NCBI GenBank assembly: GCA_037446115.1
Contig: JBBIJF010000025.1
Coordinates: 1 to 64,000, forward strand
DNA length: 64,000 nt
DNA from: JANWXD01 sp037446115
Lineage (GTDB): Bacteria; Acidobacteriota; Terriglobia; Bryobacterales; Bryobacteraceae
Direction: 5' to 3'
Made by a program: the position numbers and the translations under genes
Shown: piece by piece, positions 1 through 7,644 of the stretch
Numbering within the stretch: the stretch's first letter is position 1
Layout: each line of letters begins with the position of its first letter
The notes under the pieces: model-generated
What the model saw: the letters and a program-made list of their open reading frames with translations, nothing else
Databases searched by the model: none
What the model was told of the DNA's origin: nothing

Positions 1-166
1 CAGGATCCGCCCGGCCGGGATCCGCATAACTGACGAGCCTCCCTCTCTGTGGTCGGCAGGTTGACGCCTGCGCTCCACAACCCTCTATCGGCCCCTCCCT
101 CGGCCGGGATTAGGAGGAAGGCTCCCGATCGCCGGAGGTCTCCCAATCCCGTGGTACAACTCGGAT

Positions 167-1240
167 ATGCCCTCCTTTCGGGTCGTCACGCCCCAGCGGT
201 GTTATCCCGCTGTGGTCGAACGGGGAATCCTGCGCCAGGCCGCACAATTTCTGCCGGAGCGCGCCAGCAGGATTTTTGTCGTAACGACCCGGGACGTCTG
301 GGAATACCACGGCGAGCGGCTGCGGCAGGGAATGGCCGGGCGTTCCTTCGAAGTGCTGTTCTTCCCCGGAGGTGAAGAGCGGAAACGGCTCGCCGAAGTG
401 GAGAGGCTGGCTGAGGAAATGGTCCGCCGCGGCGGGGACCGCTCGAGCGTGGTGGCGGCTTTCGGCGGCGGCATCGTCAGCGACGTGGCCGGATTTCTGG
501 CGGCCGTCTTTATGCGCGGCATCCCCGTGCTGCAACTGCCGACCACGCTGCTAGCTCAGGTGGATGCGGGCGTGGGCGGCAAGACCGGCGTAAACCTGGT
601 TTCCGGCAAGAACCTGGTCGGCGCCTTCCACCAGCCCCTTGCCGTGCTCATCGATCCCGAAGTGCTCCTGACGCTGCCCGAGCGCGAGTACCGGGCCGGA
701 CTCTATGAGGTCATCAAGTGCGGCGTCATCCGCAGCCTGGAGCTGTTTCTCACCATGAGCGAGAGTGCTCAGGCCGTTCTCGACCGTTCCGCGCCGGTTC
801 TGGACGCGGTCATCGCCGAGTCGGTGCGGATCAAAGCGGATGTGGTCTCAGCCGATGAGCGCGAGGGCGGCCTGCGCCGCATCCTGAACTTCGGCCACAC
901 CTTCGGCCACGCCCTCGAGGCGGAGACGGGCTATTGCCGCTTTCTTCACGGCGAGGCGGTGGCCTGGGGCATGCGCGCCGCGGTCTACCTGGCGGAGATG
1001 CTCGGCCGGCTCAGCCCCGAAGACAGCGCCACGATCCTGCATACCATCAGTCTGTACGGACCGATTCCCCCCCTCGACGACATAGCGGCGGAGCGCATCG
1101 TGGCGCGCATGGCCGCGGACAAGAAGACCCGCCACGGCCAGATCCACTTTGTTCTCCCGGACCGCATCGGCCAGGTGAGCGTCGTCTCGGGCGTGGACCC
1201 GAAAGCCGTGCTGGCGGCTGTGGAAGCAGCGCTCCAATGA
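167..1240 (+). CDS. aroB: 3-dehydroquinate synthase
   Basis: Converts DAHP to 3-dehydroquinate, the second step of the shikimate pathway, in the cytoplasm. At 357 residues it has normal family length. Visible family motifs are the NAD-binding glycine-rich GGGIVSDVAGF near residue 100, the substrate/metal block PTTLLAQVDAGVGGKTGVNL shortly after, the EVIKCG metal-ligand segment near 184, NFGHTFGHALE near 245 and HGEAVAWGM near 262. ATG at 167 is chosen because the protein begins just ahead of the conserved N-terminal strand. The stop overlaps the start of the next gene (ATGA), so the two are translationally coupled. Assignment is secure. Confidence 0.96.
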   Translation: MPSFRVVTPQRCYPAVVERGILRQAAQFLPERASRIFVVTTRDVWEYHGERLRQGMAGRSFEVLFFPGGEERKRLAEVERLAEEMVRRGGDRSSVVAAFGGGIVSDVAGFLAAVFMRGIPVLQLPTTLLAQVDAGVGGKTGVNLVSGKNLVGAFHQPLAVLIDPEVLLTLPEREYRAGLYEVIKCGVIRSLELFLTMSESAQAVLDRSAPVLDAVIAESVRIKADVVSADEREGGLRRILNFGHTFGHALEAETGYCRFLHGEAVAWGMRAAVYLAEMLGRLSPEDSATILHTISLYGPIPPLDDIAAERIVARMAADKKTRHGQIHFVLPDRIGQVSVVSGVDPKAVLAAVEAALQ

Positions 1241-2010
1241 AAGGCGAGCTCCGCGGACGCGCGCCCGGCACACGGGCTCCGCGCCGCAACAGCGAGGAAG
1301 AAACTGCGCGGTGGGTGCGGGTCATGTTCGCGCGGGTCGTGCCCCGCTACGACCTGCTCAACCACCTGCTTTCGTTCAACCTGGACCGGTGGTGGCGCAG
1401 GCAAACGGCCCGCCGGCTGGGCCCGGTGCTGCGCCAGCCGCACGCCCGCGTGCTGGACCTCTGCTGCGGCACCGGCGACCTGCTGCTCGCCCTCCTCGCC
1501 GAGGGCGCCCGCTCGCCCGTCGGGGCCGATTTCTGCCACCCGATGCTGGCCGCCGCCCGCCGCAAGCTGCGCCGCAACACCGCCTGTCTGGTGGAAGCCG
1601 ACGCCCTCCGGTTACCTTTCCCCGCCGGCGCCTTTGAAGCCGTCACGGTGGCGTTCGGCTTTCGGAACCTGGCCAACTACCGCTCCGGTCTGGCGGAGAT
1701 GCTGCGGGTCCTGAAACCCGGAGGCGTGGCAGCCATTCTGGAATTTTCCCGGCCCGCGCATCCCCTGTTTGCCCGGCTCTACGACTTTTACTCCCACCGC
1801 ATCCTACCCCGCATCGGAGGGTGGGTCTCGGGCTGCCCGGAAGCCTACTCTTATCTGCCCGATTCTGTCCGCAACTTCCCGGGCCCGGGCGAGTTAGCCG
1901 GCGAAATGCGACGCGCCGGCTTCCAGCCGGTCGAGTTCGACCTTTTTGCCGGCGGCATCGTCGCTTTGCACCTTGGATGGAAACCCGGTGAAGAAAAATC
2001 TCCGCAATGA
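1237..2010 (+). CDS. menG: Demethylmenaquinone/ubiquinone C-methyltransferase (UbiE/MenG family)
   Basis: SAM-dependent methyltransferase that would carry out the last C-methylation of menaquinone. The start is the ATG that overlaps the aroB stop, giving 257 residues, the usual UbiE size. The typical N-terminal signature F-V-P-Y-D-LN-LLSFNLDRWWR is visible near residues 30-50, motif I LDLCCGTGDLL near 75, and the UbiE-specific AFGFRNLANY and LRVLKPGG near 140-165. An open frame extends upstream over aroB, but that part is only the shadow of aroB. Menaquinone rather than ubiquinone is inferred from the presumed acidobacterial host. Confidence 0.9.
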   Translation: MKGELRGRAPGTRAPRRNSEEETARWVRVMFARVVPRYDLLNHLLSFNLDRWWRRQTARRLGPVLRQPHARVLDLCCGTGDLLLALLAEGARSPVGADFCHPMLAAARRKLRRNTACLVEADALRLPFPAGAFEAVTVAFGFRNLANYRSGLAEMLRVLKPGGVAAILEFSRPAHPLFARLYDFYSHRILPRIGGWVSGCPEAYSYLPDSVRNFPGPGELAGEMRRAGFQPVEFDLFAGGIVALHLGWKPGEEKSPQ

Positions 2011-2025
2011 CCGCGGTGAAGATCG

Positions 2026-2325
2026 TCACCGCGTTTGCAGGGCGCGCTCAATGGCCGCTTCGAGCTCTTCTTTGTCGAGCGCGGTGCTGATAAACAGCTC
2101 CTGGCGAGCCCCGGCCGCCAGTGCGATCGCCTTCCAGCCGTTTGTGGTGGGCACGGTAACCCGAATCTTGATCCTTCCCTTCGCCTCGCGCACGGGCCGG
2201 ATCGCGCCCGGAATGACCGACCGGATGGCGGGATGATCCGCCAGCAGGCGCTCGAGCACGGGCCGCAGTCCTTCGAGGATGCTGTGCTCGACTTTGAGCC
2301 GGCCTTGCGCGGTCCTCAGGCGCAC
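2026..2325 (-). CDS. DUF2103 family protein
   Basis: 99-residue protein that resembles the DUF2103 family (predicted small metal-binding proteins known from cyanobacteria and other bacteria). The recognisable pattern is GRL..HS.I.GL.PVLERLL, then IRSVIPG, then the KIRVTVPTTNGWKAIA strand and QELFIST. Function is unknown. It lies 4 bases downstream of the UGA-containing ArsC/Spx-like gene, so it is probably co-transcribed with it from the promoter at 2692-2720. No signal peptide or membrane segment is seen. Confidence 0.7.
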   Translation of the reverse strand: MRLRTAQGRLKVEHSILEGLRPVLERLLADHPAIRSVIPGAIRPVREAKGRIKIRVTVPTTNGWKAIALAAGARQELFISTALDKEELEAAIERALQTR

Positions 2326-2329
2326 GGGA

Positions 2330-2668
2330 CTATCCTCTCACCAGCCGTTCAAATTCTTCCGGAGAGAAGCCCGCCACCACGCGTTTGCCCTTCACAAGCA
2401 GCGGCCGCCGGATCAGGTCCGGGTCTTGCGCCATCAGGCGCAGGGCTTCGGCGCGGGACGGGGGCTTTTCCTTCATATTTCGCTCGCGGTAAAGTTTGTG
2501 CCTGGGATTGAGAAACTGCGTATAGTCGCGGTCGCCGATCAGACGATCCAGCTCCCCGACGCTGAGGCCGCCTCTGAGGTCCACCTCTTCGAAAGCAATC
2601 CCCTTGTCGCGCAGGAAACTCCTGGCCTTCCGGCAGCTCATTCAGGTCGGCTTCAGATATAACTTCAT
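2330..2668 (-). CDS. Candidate selenoprotein: ArsC/Spx-family thioredoxin-fold protein with in-frame UGA (Sec9)
   Basis: Read from ATG at 2668 the frame gives MKLYLKPT, then TGA at 2642-2644, then MSCRKARSF and on to the end, 112 residues with Sec9. Members of the ArsC/Spx-like family begin with a strand, then P-[ST]-C-x-x-C-R-K-A; here the TGA falls exactly on the first Cys, giving U9-x-x-C12. The rest of the fold is intact (EEVDL, KPPSRAEALRLM, RRPLLVKGKRVVAGFSPEEF). A conventional reading would start at the ATG at 2641, directly after the TGA, but this lacks the first beta-strand and a ribosome-binding site. A hairpin matching bacterial SECIS rules follows the UGA, and a sigma70 promoter lies just upstream. 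Selenoproteins of this arsenate-reductase-like type are known from metagenomes. No sel genes are in the window. The likely role is thiol/selenol redox chemistry; the substrate is unknown. Confidence 0.8.
2612..2644 (-). promoter_or_regulatory. Candidate bSECIS element with its UGA codon
   Basis: The UGA is at 2642-2644. Downstream on the minus strand lies CAGGA-GUU-UCCUG (2624-2612), a 5-bp perfect stem with a 3-base apical loop beginning with G (or 4 bp with loop AGUUU). The loop starts 22 bases after the UGA. Published bSECIS rules require a 4-16 bp stem, a 3-14 base loop with G in the first two positions, and 16-37 bases between UGA and loop; all are met. Short stems like this also occur by chance, so the protein alignment is the stronger evidence. 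Confidence 0.6.
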
Positions 2669-2691
2669 GGACTTACCGGGCTGAGAGTACG

Positions 2692-2720
2692 AGTATATTG
2701 GGCTCTGCCCGCAAGGTCAA
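2692..2720 (-). promoter_or_regulatory. Sigma70-type promoter for the UGA-containing ArsC/Spx gene
   Basis: On the minus strand TTGACC (2720-2715) is separated by 17 bases from TATACT (2697-2692). The predicted transcript start, near 2685, lies about 17 bases upstream of the ATG at 2668. This supports the longer, UGA-containing reading frame being transcribed with its true first codon. The -35 box overlaps the stop codon of the dCMP deaminase gene. Confidence 0.6.
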
Positions 2721-3187
2721 ACCCGCCGCACCGTGACGCCCGCCTCGGCAAACAGCACCTCGACAAGCTTGAAGTGCTCATCGTAGTACTGACTGGAATA
2801 CTGGGCCATTCGCTCGGCCGAGATCACCACCTCCTTGATGCCGGCCTGAACGATGGCCCGGGCGCAGTCCATGCAGGGCATGATCTCCACGTAGAGCGTG
2901 CAGCCCTCCAGAGGCGTGCCGCACCGCGCCGCGTTGCAGATGGCGTTGCGCTCGGCATGCTCCATCCACAGATACTTGCCCGGCCGCGTCAGCCGTTCCG
3001 GCACGTCGTCACGGATGCCTCGGGGGAAGGAGTTGTAACCGGTGGAGCGGATCTCATGCGCCGGACCGGCAATGATACAGCCGACCTGGGTGTTGGGATC
3101 CTTGCTGCGCGCCGCCACCACCTTGCAGATCTCCAGATAATACTGATCCCAGCCGGGGACCGTACGCGGCTTGAGTCCTTCCCGCAT
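2717..3187 (-). CDS. dCMP deaminase (ComEB/deoxycytidylate deaminase family)
   Basis: 156-residue zinc-dependent deaminase that would convert dCMP to dUMP for dTTP synthesis. The catalytic HAE motif is at residues 77-79 (WMEHAERNAI) and the second zinc motif PCMDC at about 104-108. The N-terminal segment WDQYYLEICKVVAARSKDPNTQVG is typical of dCMP rather than free-cytidine deaminases. It starts three bases downstream of the secreted protein gene at 3191 read in the opposite sense, with both on the minus strand, and may be the last gene of that run. The 3' end carries the promoter for the following ArsC/Spx-like gene. Confidence 0.9.
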   Translation of the reverse strand: MREGLKPRTVPGWDQYYLEICKVVAARSKDPNTQVGCIIAGPAHEIRSTGYNSFPRGIRDDVPERLTRPGKYLWMEHAERNAICNAARCGTPLEGCTLYVEIMPCMDCARAIVQAGIKEVVISAERMAQYSSQYYDEHFKLVEVLFAEAGVTVRRV

Positions 3188-3190
3188 GTC

Positions 3191-3829
3191 TCAGGGTTTC
3201 TTCTTCGGCTGTTCACCTTTGCGGTACAGTGTGGGAGCCTTTCGTTTCTGTTCCGCCTCTTTCTTTTCCGCTTCCCGCCTGGCCTCCACTTCTTCGGCCG
3301 ACATCAGGCTCTCGCGCTCCTTGCGCTCCCGCTCCTGGCGAGCCACGACCTCCTCGGTGCGCTTCTCCAGATCCTCCATGGAGAGCTCGAGGCTGTCGGC
3401 CGTGGTTTCGATGGCCTGTTCGAGCACGAACTGGTACATGGCCAGGTCCCGCGGCTGAGCGGACTGGATGGCGCGCAGCGTCTCGAGCAATTTCTTCTCC
3501 GCCTCGACGACTGCCGCCATGCCGATGCTGATGTCGAGCTTGCGCCGGAGCGCGTCATCGGCCACCGTGTCAATCGCATCAATGATTTCGCTGTACTGTT
3601 CGAGCGCGTCGTGAACGAGAGCCGAGCGGCCGGGCCTGTCCTTGGCCAGCAGCTGCTTGACCAGCTCGAGCCGCTGCTCGGCAAATTTCAGATACAACTT
3701 GAGCCGCTCGTTGGGCTCCTGCACCAGGCGGATCTGGTCGGCTTCGTCCGCCGTCAAAAAGTCCCGCTGGGCCGCCACCGGCAGCACACCTCCGAGACAA
3801 AACAGAAGCGCTTTGGCCAGCCGATTCAT
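3191..3829 (-). CDS. Secreted coiled-coil protein of unknown function
   Basis: 212 residues. An N-terminal signal peptide ending near VAAQ (residue 20) indicates export. The remainder is highly charged and helical. The C-terminal third (from about residue 145) is a run of Glu/Lys/Arg-rich heptads with a strongly basic, low-complexity tail (KKKEAEQ, QPKKKP). No catalytic motif is recognised. Its start overlaps the stop of the preceding gene by 4 bases (ATGA), so it is coupled to the 151-residue exported protein and the TPR protein upstream. A role in the periplasm or cell envelope is only an inference. Confidence 0.75.
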   Translation of the reverse strand: MNRLAKALLFCLGGVLPVAAQRDFLTADEADQIRLVQEPNERLKLYLKFAEQRLELVKQLLAKDRPGRSALVHDALEQYSEIIDAIDTVADDALRRKLDISIGMAAVVEAEKKLLETLRAIQSAQPRDLAMYQFVLEQAIETTADSLELSMEDLEKRTEEVVARQERERKERESLMSAEEVEARREAEKKEAEQKRKAPTLYRKGEQPKKKP

Positions 3830-4281
3830 TTCTTGCTCCAGACTATCGTGCCGAGGATACCACCCAGCAGCTCATCGTGAACCTTTTGGACGTAGCTTTG
3901 GACCGTCTCGATGTGCGGCCGGTCCTCGATGCTGAACCGCTGCCGCAGATCCTCGAGCCGCTTTAACAGGTTCCGCGTGCGGCCCTCGGCGTGTTTGAAG
4001 TGTTTCGGACTCCGTCGGGGATTCTTCCCGGTTGCCTTCAGCGCGGCGTAGCTGACTTCGACCGACTGGCGAACCTCTTCGAGACCCCGACGGGTCTCCT
4101 CCCACTTGCCGGCTTGATACGCCTCTGCGGCCCGGCGCAACGCCGCCTCGGCGTTCTGTAAAGCCAGGCGCGACCGCTTTTCCAGATTCGGCTCCGCCAG
4201 CGCGCGCGACAAATCTGCGGCCCGGGCGTCGGGCTGCCCCAGGCACGCCGCCAGAAACGCCGCCACCAGATGCTTGTTCAC
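3826..4281 (-). CDS. Exported helical protein of unknown function
   Basis: 151 residues with a signal peptide ending near ARA-ADL (residue 21). The mature part is helical: a segment resembling a single TPR-like pair (AEAALRRAAEAYQAGKWEETRRGLEEVRQS) is followed by a basic linker and a helix-rich end. It overlaps the genes on both sides by 4 bases, forming a tightly coupled three-gene unit with the TPR protein and the coiled-coil protein. No known family is recognised. Confidence 0.75.
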   Translation of the reverse strand: MNKHLVAAFLAACLGQPDARAADLSRALAEPNLEKRSRLALQNAEAALRRAAEAYQAGKWEETRRGLEEVRQSVEVSYAALKATGKNPRRSPKHFKHAEGRTRNLLKRLEDLRQRFSIEDRPHIETVQSYVQKVHDELLGGILGTIVWSKK

Positions 4282-5492
4282 CGCCGGTTCTGTTCCTTTC
4301 TGAGGATACGCACCCGCTGTCGCGCGACGAACTCCGTCTCGGGGTTGGCCCCGCGACTGAGCTCCAGAAACTTTTCGTAGTTTTCGATCGCGGGCCCGGC
4401 CTGACGCATCTTGTCGTAAATCATCCCGCGAAAATAGTAGTGCGCCGGTGTTTCGGCTCCCAGAGACTTCAGCCGGTCCAGAGCCGCGAGCGCCTGGGGG
4501 TAGTCCTCCAGAAGGATGAGCATTCCCGCCAATTCCTTCCAGGCCTCCGCCGAATCCGGTTGCGCTTGCGCGACGCGGTGGAACTCACGCGCTGCCCTTG
4601 CGTACTGCTTGGCGTCCCGCAGCAGGCGTCCGTACATCAGGCGCAGCCCGGCGTGGTCCGGCGCCTCCGCTACGGCCTGCTCCATCAGCGGCAGCGCCTT
4701 GTCGAGTTGCTTGGTCCGCACATACGCCGTGGCGAGCGCCAGACGATTGGCGGGCGTGGGGGCATGCGCGACGGCCCACTCCAGATGCGGGACCGCCTCA
4801 GCAGGTTTGTCGATTTCGATCAGCAGCTCACCAAGCCGCTCGCGGGCCCCGGGGTTATCCGGAAACTGCTCGTACAGCGCGACGGCCTGTTCTTTTTGTC
4901 CGCCGGCTTCGAGCAGCGCCGCCAGCTCGAGCAGCACATCCTTATAAGCCGGATCCAGCTCCACTGCACGGTGGAAGTCGGCTGCGGCCTCCGTAAGGCG
5001 GTTGAGCCGCGCCCGAGCACGGCCGAGTCCCGCGCGGGCCGCCGCCGACTTGGGATCCGCAGCCGCGGCGCGCCCGTAATATTCTTCAGCCAGGGCATAG
5101 TCGCCGCGGGCAAAGTACGCCTCGGCAAGGTAGTAGCTCGGCCGGAACTCCTGCGGTTTTTCTCGCGCCGCGGCCTCAAGGTGTCCAACGGCCTCCTGAG
5201 GTCGCTTCTGCCGGAGCAGCAGGATGCCCAGGTTGAGCTCCGCCTCGTACAGCCCCGGCTTTAGCTCGAGGACGGTCTTGTAACGGGCGATGGCCTCGGC
5301 GTCGCGCCCGAGCAGACTGAGCGCCAGGGCCAGGTGAAACTGCGCGGCGTAGTCCTGGGCGTTCGCCTCGACCGCTTTGGTGAAATACGCGACCGCTTCC
5401 TCGTAACGGTTTGCTTCGAGAGCGCGCAGACCCTCAGCGGAGGGATCCGGGGCCTGCGCCGCCAACACGGCAATGAGGGCGAGCGCCCGCAT
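4278..5492 (-). CDS. Secreted tetratricopeptide-repeat protein
   Basis: 404 residues from ATG at 5492, which is preceded by a GGAAG ribosome-binding site and opens a signal peptide (MRALALIAVLAAQA). The frame stays open another 456 bases upstream, but that part is a low-quality Arg/Gly-rich shadow of the neighbouring PHP gene and is rejected. From residue 20 on there are about ten TPR motifs, each with the pattern A..L...G....A...Y..A....P (for example NRYEEAVAYFTKAVEANAQDY and GDYALAEEYYGRAAAADPKSA). Probably a periplasmic scaffold for protein-protein contacts. The stop overlaps the next gene by 4 bases. Confidence 0.88.
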   Translation of the reverse strand: MRALALIAVLAAQAPDPSAEGLRALEANRYEEAVAYFTKAVEANAQDYAAQFHLALALSLLGRDAEAIARYKTVLELKPGLYEAELNLGILLLRQKRPQEAVGHLEAAAREKPQEFRPSYYLAEAYFARGDYALAEEYYGRAAAADPKSAAARAGLGRARARLNRLTEAAADFHRAVELDPAYKDVLLELAALLEAGGQKEQAVALYEQFPDNPGARERLGELLIEIDKPAEAVPHLEWAVAHAPTPANRLALATAYVRTKQLDKALPLMEQAVAEAPDHAGLRLMYGRLLRDAKQYARAAREFHRVAQAQPDSAEAWKELAGMLILLEDYPQALAALDRLKSLGAETPAHYYFRGMIYDKMRQAGPAIENYEKFLELSRGANPETEFVARQRVRILRKEQNRR

Positions 5493-5524
5493 ACACTTCC
5501 AGTCTAGCCGCCGCGAGAACCGGA

Positions 5525-6529
5525 CTACCGGGCACGGAAGACGGGTTGCACCCAGGCCGTATCGCCGCTTGAGGCCACCACGCGCGCCCTCACGTAAGAT
5601 TCGCCCCCACGGAAGCGGTAAACGGCGGTGCTGTCGTAAGACCTGGCCAGCACTTCGCCTCCCGCGCCGATGAAATGCGTGGTGTAGCGCAGCGCCGGAT
5701 CGGCCTTGATCTCGAGACGCACCTCCTCTTCCGTGGTTTCGATCGCGTTCAGCTCGACACCGGTCGAGGCATAAAAATTCCCCGTGGCAAGCGCCTGAAG
5801 GATGTCCTCGGGCGTCAGAGCCGCAGCCCGGACCATGACCCAGCCCCGGCCGGGATTGGAGTACTCGCGGCCCCAACTCTTGAAATGATGTGCGTCGTCC
5901 ACTGCGATGCCGTACAGCTGCCGGCCCGCCGTCAGCACCGCGTCCCACATCTCTTCCAGAGACTCGAAGCCGCCCCCGCCGAAGTTGTTGACCTTCGGGT
6001 GGCCGTTGTAAACCTCAAACAGGTTGAGATCGCGAATCTGCAACAGATCGCGGGAACTCACAGCCCAGCCGAAGTTGGGGTGGTTGAGCGCCGGCACGCC
6101 CCGGGCCCGCCGGATCGCATCCACGTTGCGCTGTACCGTCTCGACGAGCGTGGCGCCGTGAGCCGGCTCGACCAAGGCCAGCGGGTTGTAAGCGTTCAGG
6201 TGTACCGGCTTATCCTCGAAGCGGTCGGTGACTTCCTCGCCCGGAATGAGCAGGAACTTTTCCTTGGCACCGTGCACGGCGTTCAAACCCGCTATGTCCG
6301 TCAAATAGTTGTGGTCGGAAAGCGCCAGAAAATGGTACCGGTTGGCGCGGTACCAGGCGGCCACTTCGCTGGGGGTTGAGTCCCCGTCGCTGTTCAGCGT
6401 GTGCGTGTGCAGGTTGCCCTTGTACCACCTCATGGGCGGAGTCTGTCCGGCCCGTCCTCGAGACAGCGCCAACAGGGCCCATAAGACTGCGGCCGCGAGC
6501 ACGGCGCGAATTGCCACCGTCTGTCTCAT
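5525..6529 (-). CDS. Secreted PHP-domain metal-dependent hydrolase
   Basis: 334 residues from ATG at 6529, which overlaps the bshA stop by 4 bases. A hydrophobic N-terminus (AIRAVLAAAVLWALLALS) suggests export or a membrane anchor. The PHP signature is clear: HTHTLNSDGDSTPSE (HxH metal ligands, about residues 45-55), then LALSDHN and later NHPNFGW, and a distal Asp-His pair in VDDAHHFKSWG. Such stand-alone PHP proteins hydrolyse phosphoesters; the substrate here is unknown. The frame extends far upstream into bshA, but the upstream part is a shadow. Confidence 0.85.
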   Translation of the reverse strand: MRQTVAIRAVLAAAVLWALLALSRGRAGQTPPMRWYKGNLHTHTLNSDGDSTPSEVAAWYRANRYHFLALSDHNYLTDIAGLNAVHGAKEKFLLIPGEEVTDRFEDKPVHLNAYNPLALVEPAHGATLVETVQRNVDAIRRARGVPALNHPNFGWAVSSRDLLQIRDLNLFEVYNGHPKVNNFGGGGFESLEEMWDAVLTAGRQLYGIAVDDAHHFKSWGREYSNPGRGWVMVRAAALTPEDILQALATGNFYASTGVELNAIETTEEEVRLEIKADPALRYTTHFIGAGGEVLARSYDSTAVYRFRGGESYVRARVVASSGDTAWVQPVFRAR

Positions 6530-7644
6530 CGGGAGAGCACCTCTTCGTAGTAGCGTTCGTACAAAGGAATGATCCGGGCGCTCGAGTAATGCTCCGTCGC
6601 CTTCCGCCGCGCCGCCCTTGACACGCGTTCGTACAACGCCGGATCGGTCAGCAGCTCCACCACCCGGGCAGCTTGTGCGGCGATGTCTCCGGGCGCCTCC
6701 AGGAAACCGTCCTCCCCGTGGGCGATCAACTCCGGAACGCCTCCCACACGCGTCGCCACCGGAGGCACCCCGCAGGCCATGGCCTCGAGCGCGGCCAGCC
6801 CGAAGGCCTCCAGTTCGCTCGGCAACAGCAGCACGTCCGCTTGCGGGATCAGTCGTTCCACGTGGCTTTGCTTGCCCAGAAACGTGACGTGCCGTTCCAG
6901 GCCGAGCTCGCGCGCCAGACGCTCGGCCGGACCCCGTTCCGGCCCATCCCCCACCATAAGCAGGTGTGCTCCCACCCGCCGCCGCACCTCCAAAAGGATG
7001 CGGACGCAGTCGAGCACACGCTTGACGGGACGGAAGTTTGAAATGTGAATCAGAATTCCCTCTCCCGGCGCGCCCCACCGGCGTTCGTGCCTGGGCTGCG
7101 GCCTGTAGAGATCGCAGTCCACGAAATTCCGGATTACGCGGATCTCATTGTCAACGCCGAAGACCTCTACGGTGCGCGCCCGCAGATACTCGCTGATGGC
7201 CGTGACGCCGTCGGACTGCTCGATCGAGAATTTCGTGATGGGAAAATAGGACCGGTCCGCGCCGACCAGCGTGATGTCCGTCCCGTGCAAGGTGGTGATG
7301 AACGGCAACTTCCTGCGGCGCGCGAGCATGTTGCGAGCCAGCATGGCGGCAATGGAGTGCGGAATCGCATAATGCACGTGCAGGATGTCCAGCTCGTACT
7401 GCTCGGCGACTTCAGCCATCCGCGAGGCCAGCGCCAGACAGTAGGGCGGGAACTGAAACAACGGATAGCTGGAAACTTCGACTTCGTGGTAGTGAACCCC
7501 CGGCGTGTCGGGATCCAGCCGGATTGGGTTGGCGTAGCAGATGAAATGCACTTCGTGGCCGCGGCCGGCCAGCGCCAGGCCCAGTTCCGTCGCCACAATC
7601 CCGCTGCCGCCGTAGGTCGGGTAGCAGGTAATTCCGATTCTCAC
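6526..7644 (-). CDS. bshA: N-acetyl-alpha-D-glucosaminyl L-malate synthase (bacillithiol biosynthesis)
   Basis: 372-residue GT4 glycosyltransferase that transfers GlcNAc from UDP-GlcNAc to L-malate, the first step of bacillithiol synthesis. Diagnostic features are the start MRIGITCYPTYGGSGIVATELG, HVHYAIPHS near residue 95, the TTLHGTDITLVG block, VIRNFVDCDLYRP and the GT4 EAFGLAALEAMACGVPPVAT motif near 285-305. Length matches the family. bshB and bshC are not in the window. The gene overlaps its neighbours on both sides by 4 bases. Acidobacteria are among the phyla known to carry bsh genes. Confidence 0.92.
   Translation of the reverse strand: MRIGITCYPTYGGSGIVATELGLALAGRGHEVHFICYANPIRLDPDTPGVHYHEVEVSSYPLFQFPPYCLALASRMAEVAEQYELDILHVHYAIPHSIAAMLARNMLARRRKLPFITTLHGTDITLVGADRSYFPITKFSIEQSDGVTAISEYLRARTVEVFGVDNEIRVIRNFVDCDLYRPQPRHERRWGAPGEGILIHISNFRPVKRVLDCVRILLEVRRRVGAHLLMVGDGPERGPAERLARELGLERHVTFLGKQSHVERLIPQADVLLLPSELEAFGLAALEAMACGVPPVATRVGGVPELIAHGEDGFLEAPGDIAAQAARVVELLTDPALYERVSRAARRKATEHYSSARIIPLYERYYEEVLSR

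Noticed and set aside
1..166. Direct repeat GGATCCGC near positions 3-23 and a possible mobile-element edge.
   Set aside because: Only 8 bases repeated once, with no transposase or longer inverted repeat nearby; nothing functional can be supported.
2330..2641. Conventional 103-residue protein starting at the ATG at 2641.
   Set aside because: It would lack the first strand and first redox residue of the fold and has no ribosome-binding site, while the upstream codons match the family N-terminus exactly across the TGA.
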